A stretch of 64,000 bases of DNA, from positions 5,502-69,501 of the forward strand of contig JAVBMU010000006.1 of NCBI GenBank assembly GCA_031552185.1, read 5' to 3'. Made by a program: the position numbers and the translations under genes. Each line of letters starts with the position of its first letter. The stretch's first letter is position 1. This document shows positions 57,801-64,000 of the stretch, in pieces. A model generated the notes under the pieces. That model saw only the letters and a program-made list of their open reading frames with translations. It had not been told where the DNA came from and searched no databases. This DNA is from JAVBMU01 sp031552185 (GTDB lineage: Bacteria; Actinomycetota; Actinomycetes; Actinomycetales; Cellulomonadaceae).

Positions 57801-60570
57801 CGGTCTTGACGCCGGGGTTCGTCGGGTCGTCGGCGAGGCCGCTGACGTGGGCGGTGTTGGTGGCGTAGCCGCGGGCGGCGTCGGCCGCCGTGGTGGGGTA
57901 CGGGTCGGCGGTGCAGGTCATCGACTCGCCGGCGGCCAGGTCGGTCTTGGGGCAGGTGATGCCCGCGACCTTGGGATCGGAGACGACGATGTTCTCGATC
58001 GGCGTCGTGCCGGTGTTGGTCACTGCGAAGGTGTAGGCGATCTCGTCGCCGACTTGGTCGAACGAGTTCGAGGTCGTGCTCTTGGCCACGCTCAGGCTGG
58101 GCTTGCCGGGCACGATGACGGTGTTGGAGTCGGCGCCGACGCCGGCCGGGTCGGCCCCCGGGTCGCGCGGGTCGTCGACGAGGCCGCCGGCGTGGGCCTT
58201 GTTGGTGGCGTAGCCGCGGGCGGCGTCGGCCGCCGTTGTGGCGTACGGGTTGGCGGTGCAGGTCATCGACTCGCCGGCGGTCAGCGCGGTCTTGGGGCAG
58301 GTGATGCCCGTGACTTTGGGGTCCGTCAGCGCGATGTCGTGGACGGGCGCGGTGCCGGAGTTGGTCACCTCGAAGGTGTAGGCGATCGGGTCGCCGACCC
58401 GGGCGAACGAGGTGGCGGTCGTGCTCTTGCGCACGGTCAGGGCGCCCTTGCCGGGCACGATCACGGTGTTGGAGTCGCCGCCGACGGGGAGCGTGTCGCC
58501 CGACCCGCCCGCCGGGTCGGCAACGGTGCCGGCGGCGTGGGCGGTGTTCGTGGCATAGCCGCGCTGGGCGTCCGCCGTCGTGGTGGGGTACGGGTCGGCG
58601 GTGCAGGTCATCGACTCGCCGGCGGTCAGCGCGGTCTTGGGGCAGGTGATGCCCGTGACCTTGGGGTCGGTCACGACGATGTCGCTCACCGTCGTCGTGC
58701 CGGGGTTGGACACCTCGAAGGTGTAGGCGACGGTATCGCCCACCGCGGCAAACGACTGGGCCGAGGTGTTCTTGCGGACGGCGAGGCGGCCCAGGGGCTT
58801 TACCGTCTGGTCGAGTTCGGCTTTCGCGTTCCAGGCCGGGGCCTTCGCCTCGTCGTGCAGCGTCGCGGCGGTGGTCACGTCGTGGGCGATCAGGCGGTAG
58901 CTGAACGTGACGGACTGGCCGGCCGCGACGTTGCCGGTCCAGGTGATCTGCTGCGCGGCGGCGTCGAAGGCGACCGTGCCCGAGCTCGCCTGCAGCGAGG
59001 ACTCGTCGAGGTCCGCGTTGGCGAGCACCCCGGACAGGTCGTCGGTCACGGTCTGCGCGACGAGGTCGACGACGCCGGTGTTGCGCGCGGTGACGGCGTG
59101 CGTGGTCGGCTGCCGGCCGAGCAGGGTGGTGTCGGCGGAGGTCTTGGAGATCACCAGGCCGGTTGCGTTGAGCGTCACGGTGGACGTCGTCGCAGACGCG
59201 TCGACGTCGGTGAAGGTCCACTCGTCGATGACGCGGTTGTCGCCCCAGGTGTTGGTGGTGTTGTTCGGCGTCCCCCAACCGTGCGTCGGTTGCGCCGTGA
59301 CGTTCTCGCCGGTCAGGGCCGGCAGGGAGCCCTGGCAGGTAACCTTCGCGCCCCCGTTCGCCGTGCACAGGTCGGACAGTGCGGAGTCGTCCCAGTAGAG
59401 CCCGGCGTTCTGTCCCGCCCTCGTCCCCGTCAGCGCGGTTACGGTGCGACCGCCACGAAGCTCGACGTCGACCTGCGGGAAGTGGACCTCCGCGGCGGCG
59501 TCCATGGTCACTTTCGCCGCGATGGGCTTGGTGAGGCTGATCGGATTGCCGTTCGCGTCGCGCCCGTCCCAGGGGATCGACGCCGTGCCGAGTCCGGCGC
59601 TGAGCCGCATTGTGACGTCGGCGGGGCCGGTGAAGGATCCGTTGTTGTCGGTGTCGATCCGCAGCGTGAGCCGACCGTCCTGCCCGGTGACGTTCGTCGT
59701 GAACGTGCCGCCGTAGTTGGCCCCGGACGCGGTCTGGGTGTAGGCGAGTTGGCTCAGGGCCGGGTTCTGGAACGGCTTGTAGACCCAGCGGGTGGTCCCG
59801 TCATACCACTGCGCGGTCGCCGGCATGCCGGCATCCGGGGCGGCGAAGAAAGCCCGGTATTGGATCGCATTGGGGCAGGTGCGGCCCTCCTCGTACGTGC
59901 CCGCCCGCACTTCCGATTGCTCGACGGACCGGTGCACGGACACACACGAAGGGTCCGTATTGCCGAGATTATTGGCATAGGTGCTCGACATGACGCCGTT
60001 GAACGGCGACGCGTGCGTCTTGTACTGGGCGCCGTTGGGGCCGAGCCAGTACAGCGTCTGATCCGCCGCGGCGTACTGGTTCTCGTCGTAGTGGTCGGTC
60101 CACACTCGCCCGTTCTTCACGGTGCCGGCGGAGTTGGCGACATTGATGGCCCAGGACTGCACCTGCCAGGAGGCAGGCGGCGTGCTTGCCGGGACACCGA
60201 CGGCGTCCAGCAGCACCGGCTTGATCTTCCAGACGCCCGGCGTCGGGCTGCTGGCGCCGGAGAAGTTCACCGCGTGGGCGGCGCCGTCGGCGACCCACGG
60301 CGTCGACGACTGGGAGGTGACACCCGCCGGTGAGACCAACTCGATCCCGATCCGCGGGGTGTACTGCGTGGAGCGACCGCGGAAGGTGAGCGAAACGCCG
60401 ATGTGCTCGCCCGGCCCCACGTAGGCATTCCACTCCTGGGTGAAGTCGACCGGTCCCGCGCTGTCGCCGACATCGGCCACCGCCGAAACGGAGTTGACCG
60501 CCACGAGGCCGGCCCCCATCACGAGGGTGAAGGCAAGCAACCGCGAGACGCGGCTTCGAAGTCTGTTCAT
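51836..60570 (-). CDS. Giant DUF11-repeat wall protein with LAFTG anchor (frame broken twice)
   Basis: Secreted surface protein of about 2,900 residues when joined. ATG 60570 begins a signal peptide (MNRLRSRVSRLLAFTLVMGAG). An N-terminal region of about 500 residues is followed by about 20 near-identical domains of roughly 115 residues (345 bp). Each contains YTFEVxNTGTxPIHDIxxTDPKV, CPKTxLxAGESMTCTA and GYATNTAxVxGLVDDPxDPDADP, so this is a DUF11/SdrD-like stalk with a likely Cys pair. The C-terminus is LAFTG, a hydrophobic helix and an Arg-rich tail: a sorting signal of the LAXTG kind used by class E sortases. The reading frame is interrupted near 54860-54890 and 55736-55880. The second break is artefactual, so the living gene is probably intact and the copy number uncertain. 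Confidence 0.8.
54855..54892 (-). repeat. 11-bp tandem duplication causing a frameshift in the DUF11 gene
   Basis: Other repeat units read ...GGCGTCGGGTCGGCGTCGGGGTCGG-like sequence once. Here GTCGGCGTCGG is present an extra time. Eleven extra bases shift the frame by two, which is exactly the offset between the open frames on either side. It may be true slippage in a DP-rich linker or a base-calling/assembly error in a repeat. Confidence 0.7.
55736..55880. other. Sequencing-adapter chimera and error-rich stretch (assembly artefact)
   Basis: In mid-repeat the sequence jumps to AGATAGGAAGAGCGTCGTG..., and 55741-55760 (GGAAGAGCGTCGTGTAGGGA) equals the reverse complement of the Illumina TruSeq universal adapter. 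One base before it differs, and later bases decay into G-rich sequence to about 55798. From about 55799 to 55880 a DUF11 unit resumes with several T-to-G changes and TAG stops relative to the other copies, as expected from low-quality read ends. The distance between flanking repeat landmarks (about 175 instead of 345 bp) also shows a false join. Confidence 0.93.
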
Positions 60571-60967
60571 GCCCGACGTGCGGCCTGCAGCGGGGCTGCG
60601 GCCGCATCTCCTTCCGATCAAGGTCCGCATTCGGTTGGCGTAGTCACTGGGTGGGGTCACCCGAGCCGGCGGTTCGAGGGATACACGTCGTACCCTCGTC
60701 GACGGTGACGGCCCGCCGGGGGCGCCGCCCTCGGCGCAGGCGGGGAGGGGCGGCGGGTCGATCAGTGGATGTCCGACAAGTCGCGCGCCGGCGCCCGGAT
60801 GGAACAGCGGGGGCGGGCGGTGGTGGCTGGACTCGGGTCGATGCGTCGTGGGCGCTGTGTGATCGGTCACATGCGGTGCGTCGCGCGCCGGTCACGGCGC
60901 CGATGGCCGCGCGCCGCGGCCGCGCCGGTCCGGCCGCCCGCCGACCAGCCGACCCCAGAATTCGGAA
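60571..60967. other. Intergenic region upstream of the DUF11 gene
   Basis: This 397-bp stretch must hold the promoter of the wall-protein gene (minus strand). AAGGAG is present on that strand at about 60612, but 40 bases from the chosen ATG, and an in-frame ATG at 60630 is an alternative start. No convincing -10/-35 and no small gene are seen. At its end lies the third 15-bp motif. Confidence 0.4.
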
Positions 60968-60973
60968 TCACTC
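60959..60973 (-). repeat. 15-bp near-palindromic motif, copy 3 of 3
   Basis: Plus strand AATTCGGAATCACTC, identical to 14223-14237. On the minus strand it contains the stop codon of the LigD-type gene (GAG-TGA-TTCCGAATT), the same relation as copy 1 to the protease gene. Confidence 0.7.
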
Positions 60974-62662
60974 AGCTGCGGTCCGGTTCCGGTCGCGGCT
61001 GGGCTGCACGCGCTTCGGTTCGCCGGGCATCTTGGGGTACTCGGGCGGATACGGCAGGTCGCCGAGGTCGTGCTCGGCCTCGTCCCGGCGGGACAGGTCC
61101 AGGGCGGCGTCGAGCGAGCCGCCGTCGTCGGGCCGATCGGCGCGCAGCGCCGCGAACAGGTCGCCGACCTCGGCGAACCGCCCCGGCATCGTCGTGACGT
61201 CGAAGTCGTCGGGGCGAACCTCGCCCACCTCGTCCCAGCGCAGCGGAGCGGAGACGGTCGCCCGGGAGTTGGCCCGCACGGAGTACGCCGAGGCGATGGT
61301 CCGGTCCCGGGCCATCTGGTTGTAGTCCACGAAGATCCGCGCGCCGCGCTCCTCCTTCCACCACTTGGTGGTGACCTGATCCGGCAGCCGGCGCTCCAAC
61401 TCGCGCCCGATGGCGATCGTCGCCCGCCGCGCCTCGACGAAGGTCCAGCGCGGCGCAATGGGGACAAAGACGTGCAGCCCCCGCCCGCCCGACGTCTTGG
61501 GCCACCCGGTCAGGCCCAACTCGCCGAGGATCTCGCGCAGGTGCGGGGCGACGCGGGCGGCGTCGGCGTAGTCCGTCCCCGGCTGGGGGTCCAGGTCGAT
61601 CCGCAACTGATCGGGCCGTTCGACGTCGCCGGAGCGCACCGGCCAGGGGTGGAACGTGAGCGTGCCCAGGTTGGCGGCCCAGACGACGACGGCGAGTTCG
61701 TCCGGACAGACCTCGTCGGCCGTGCGCCCGGACGGGAAGGAGATGGTGGCGCTGCGGACGTAGGCCGGCGCGCCCGCCGGGACCCGCTTCTGGTAGAACG
61801 CGTCGCCTCTCGGGTCGGTGCGGGTGGCGCGCTTGGCGTCCTCCCGGAAGCCCTTCGGCCAGCGCTCGAGGGTGGTCGGGCGGTCGACGAGGGCGCCGAC
61901 GATGCCGTCGCCGACGGCCATGAAGTACCGGACCACGTCGAGCTTGGTCAGCCCCCGGTCGGGGAAGACCATCCGATCTGGGCTGGTGACGCGTACGTCC
62001 CGCCCGTCGATGTCGAGGTGCACCGCCTGGTCCGCACTGGCCATACCTTCACGGTAACCGCGCGGCGGCGTCGACGGGCGGTGGGGGCGGGCGGACGCCC
62101 GGGCCGCGGCGAGGGCGGCCCGGGCCTGGGCGCGTTGGGGCCAGCGGTAGCGCAGTTCGAGCGACCGGGCGGCGTGGGCGAGGTCGAGCGCGAGGTCGTC
62201 CTGGAGCGTGCGCAGGATCGCGACGGCGGCCGATTGGGGGAGGCGGCCGGCGACATCGAGTGCGGTGCGCAACGCGACGGTGATCTGGACGCCCGCGAGC
62301 GTGAGCCGTTCGGTGTGCAGGACGGTGCCCTGTCGGGAGCGGACGCGCGTCGACAACGCCGGCCTGCGGACCCCGGGCGGATAGATGACGTCGAGCGTCT
62401 GCGGCGGCCCGACGCCGCAGAGCACCCAGGCGGCGGCCGGGCCGGCGACGACGGTCCCCGCCGGCACGAGCGGCGCGATGGCTTGCGCGCGGACCTCGGC
62501 CGTGACCTCGGTTCGGACCGGGACCGCCGTCGAACCCCACAGCGGGACCAGCACTCGTTCCCGGACCAGTTGCTGCCAGGCGGGATACCCGCCGACGGCC
62601 GCCGGCGCCACCAGCAACGGCACCGGCGGCTCGGCGTCGAAGGGTAATCCGAGCGGGCTCAC
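60968..62662 (-). CDS. ligD: AbiEi-like domain fused to LigD-type DNA polymerase/primase domain
   Basis: The C-terminal 358 residues (from Met at 62044, MASADQAVHLDIDGRDVRVTSPDRMVFP) are a LigD polymerase domain: KLDVVRYFMAVGD, the metal-binding LRIDLDPQPGTDYADA, TSGGRGLHVFVPI and RDRTIASAYSVRANSRATVSAP. It extends DNA or RNA primers in NHEJ-type repair. In the same frame, without any stop, lie about 206 upstream residues resembling actinobacterial AbiEi-like antitoxin/regulator proteins (VVAGPAAAWVLCGVGPPQTLDVIYPPGVRRPALSTRV..., TVALRTALDVAGRLPQSAAVAILRTL). Met 62044 has only a cramped GAAGG before it, which favours a fusion starting at GTG 62662 (or TTG 62722). If separate, the polymerase gene is 60968-62044. 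Confidence 0.72.
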   Translation of the reverse strand: MSPLGLPFDAEPPVPLLVAPAAVGGYPAWQQLVRERVLVPLWGSTAVPVRTEVTAEVRAQAIAPLVPAGTVVAGPAAAWVLCGVGPPQTLDVIYPPGVRRPALSTRVRSRQGTVLHTERLTLAGVQITVALRTALDVAGRLPQSAAVAILRTLQDDLALDLAHAARSLELRYRWPQRAQARAALAAARASARPHRPSTPPRGYREGMASADQAVHLDIDGRDVRVTSPDRMVFPDRGLTKLDVVRYFMAVGDGIVGALVDRPTTLERWPKGFREDAKRATRTDPRGDAFYQKRVPAGAPAYVRSATISFPSGRTADEVCPDELAVVVWAANLGTLTFHPWPVRSGDVERPDQLRIDLDPQPGTDYADAARVAPHLREILGELGLTGWPKTSGGRGLHVFVPIAPRWTFVEARRATIAIGRELERRLPDQVTTKWWKEERGARIFVDYNQMARDRTIASAYSVRANSRATVSAPLRWDEVGEVRPDDFDVTTMPGRFAEVGDLFAALRADRPDDGGSLDAALDLSRRDEAEHDLGDLPYPPEYPKMPGEPKRVQPSRDRNRTAAE

Positions 62663-62737
62663 TGGTCCACCGTGGCCCGCCGACCGGACGGACTCAAGCC
62701 GCGGTCGGCGGGCTGTGGACAAGCGGCGCGGAACGCG

Positions 62738-64000
62738 TCAGCCGCGCGATTCCTCGGCCGCTCGGATGACCTGCTCGAGCCACGACCGCCGGGCGTCGAG
62801 CGCGGCCTGGACCTCGGTCGCCCTGCGGGCGTCCCCCTTCGCCTTCGCCTGGGCGAGGTCCGCCTCGAGGCCGGCGATCGCCGTCTCCAACTGCGAGGCC
62901 GCGCCCTCGGCGCGGGCCCGGGTCTCGGGGTTGGTCCGCACCCACTGGGCCTGCTCGGCGTCGCGGATGGCCGTCTCGACGGCGCGCAGCCGGCCCTCGA
63001 CCCGCTGGATGTCGGCCCGGGGGACGTGTCCGATCTCCTCCCACCGGTCGTGGATGGATCGGATCGCCGACTTCGCGGCGCCGAGGTTCCGGACCGGCAG
63101 CAGCGCCTCCGCCTCCGCCAGGAGTTCCTCCTTGCGGTGCAGGTTGGTCGCATGCTGGGCGTCGGTGGCGGCGCCGGCCGAGTCCCGGGACTGGAAGAAG
63201 GCGTCCTGCGCCGCCCGGAACCGGGCCCACAGGGCGTCGTCGTCGCGGCGGCTGGCCCGGCCGGCGGCCTTCCACCGCGCCATGAGGTCGCGGTACGCCC
63301 CCGCGGTGGCCCCCCAGTCGGTGCTCCCGGACAGCGCCTCCGCCTCGGCCACCAGCGCCTCCTTGGCCGCCTTGGCGGCCGCGTTGCGCTGCTCGAGTTC
63401 GGCGAAGTAGTGACGACGCTCGCGGTCGAAGGCGGTCCGGGCGTGGCTGAACCGTCGCCACAGCGCCTCCTCCGCCGCGCGGTCGATGCGCGGACCGGAG
63501 CGCTGGGACTCCTTCCAGCGCTCGAGCAGGGCGCGCAGTTCCTCGCCCGCCGGGCGCCACTGCATCTTGGTCGGGTCGGTCGCGGCAATCCGCTCGGCCG
63601 CCTCGATGATCTCCGTGCGGGCCGCGAGGGCGGCCTCGCGCGCGGCGGCACGCTCCGCCTCGAGCTCGGCGCGGCGGCCCTGGGCCGCCTTCCGGGCGGC
63701 GGCGACCCGCTCCCGCAGGCCGTCCAGGTCGCCGACGGCGGACGGCTCGGCGGTCTCGGTGGTCAGCTTGGCGAGCGTCGAGTCGATCTCCCGGACGGAC
63801 AGGTCGGTGCCGGTCAGGCGCGTCTCGAAGAGAGCGACCTTGCCCACGAGATCCAGGTAACGCCGTACGTACAGGCCGAGCGCCTCGTCCCCCGAGACGC
63901 CGGGGAACTGGCCGACGACGCGCTCACCCGCGGCCTCGCGCACCCACACGGTGCCGTCCTCGTCCACCCGCCCGAACTCGCGGGCGGCGCGGGCGGCGGC
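62738..64000 (-). CDS. DUF349-repeat protein, 5' end outside window
   Basis: A long, charged, almost wholly helical protein with at least three DUF349 modules, seen as repeats of ALxxRWKxxxRSGPRIDRAAEEALWRRFSHARTAFDRER, LMARWKAAGRASRRDDDALWARFRAAQDAFF and IHDRWEEIGHVPRADIQRVEGRL. The N-terminal DEDGTVWVREAAGERVVGQFPGVSGDEALGLYVRRYLDL is the actinobacterial form. The frame stays open to the window edge, and relatives begin further upstream, so the start (GTG 63967 is internal-looking) lies outside. It commonly follows rel in actinobacteria; here ligC, the wall protein and ligD lie in between. Function unknown. Confidence 0.85.
   Translation of the reverse strand, partial: AAARAAREFGRVDEDGTVWVREAAGERVVGQFPGVSGDEALGLYVRRYLDLVGKVALFETRLTGTDLSVREIDSTLAKLTTETAEPSAVGDLDGLRERVAAARKAAQGRRAELEAERAAAREAALAARTEIIEAAERIAATDPTKMQWRPAGEELRALLERWKESQRSGPRIDRAAEEALWRRFSHARTAFDRERRHYFAELEQRNAAAKAAKEALVAEAEALSGSTDWGATAGAYRDLMARWKAAGRASRRDDDALWARFRAAQDAFFQSRDSAGAATDAQHATNLHRKEELLAEAEALLPVRNLGAAKSAIRSIHDRWEEIGHVPRADIQRVEGRLRAVETAIRDAEQAQWVRTNPETRARAEGAASQLETAIAGLEADLAQAKAKGDARRATEVQAALDARRSWLEQVIRAAEESRG

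Overview
The window is about 72% GC and comes from a high-GC Gram-positive actinomycete. The evidence is the conserved actinobacterial block thrS - HIT - PIP synthase - PIM acyltransferase - pimA - pdxS - nudix - pdxT - yebC - ruvCAB - yajC - secDF - apt - rel, frequent GTG/TTG starts with ATGA/GTGA overlaps, a large Mrp antiporter operon, and a surface protein with an LAXTG-type anchor. Phosphatidylinositol mannosides are implied by pgsA/PIM acyltransferase/pimA. I do not name a genus.

Layout. 1-1.7 kb: lower-GC accessory genes ending at a 44-bp tRNA-Val(CAC) 3' half plus its terminator, which looks like the distal attachment scar of an integrated element. 1.9-5.1 kb: two overlapping adenine-methyltransferase genes with no nuclease gene. 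5.3-7.1 kb: M48 membrane protease (minus). 7.25-13.8 kb: seven-subunit Mrp Na+/H+ antiporter with MrpA and MrpB fused. 14.2-18.9 kb: ThrE-type exporter (minus), DHA2 drug-type MFS exporter and M20 dipeptidase. 18.9-26.6 kb: two converging arms, KAS III / MBL hydrolase / F390-synthetase-like ligase facing GT1 / small hydrolase-like protein / GT21-like / SDR. I read this as an uncharacterised acyl-glycolipid-type biosynthetic cluster. 26.7-30.7 kb: FMN riboswitch and ribD-ribE-ribBA-ribH. 30.9-31.4 kb: alcohol dehydrogenase remnant and a small antitoxin-like gene. 31.6-50.5 kb: the core housekeeping block. 50.6-64 kb: ATP-dependent ligase (LigC type), a giant DUF11-repeat wall protein whose frame is broken, a LigD-type polymerase domain fused to an AbiEi-like domain, and a DUF349 protein running off the end.

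The most unusual signals are structural. (i) Short in-frame tandem repeats, mostly exactly 15 bp (pentapeptides), sit at the ends or linkers of otherwise conserved genes (RibD N- and C-termini, RibBA linker, MFS N-terminus, PgsA tail, a possible leader peptide), with 12-bp units in pdxS and a 16-bp array between ruvC and ruvA. (ii) An 84-bp interspersed repeat occurs twice (about 89% identical), and a 15-bp near-palindrome occurs three times at the 3' end of minus-strand genes. (iii) Inside the DUF11 gene a stretch matches the Illumina adapter, followed by G-biased errors, so that break is an assembly artefact. A second break there comes from an 11-bp duplication.

No complete tRNA, rRNA, CRISPR array, transposase or integrase gene is visible.
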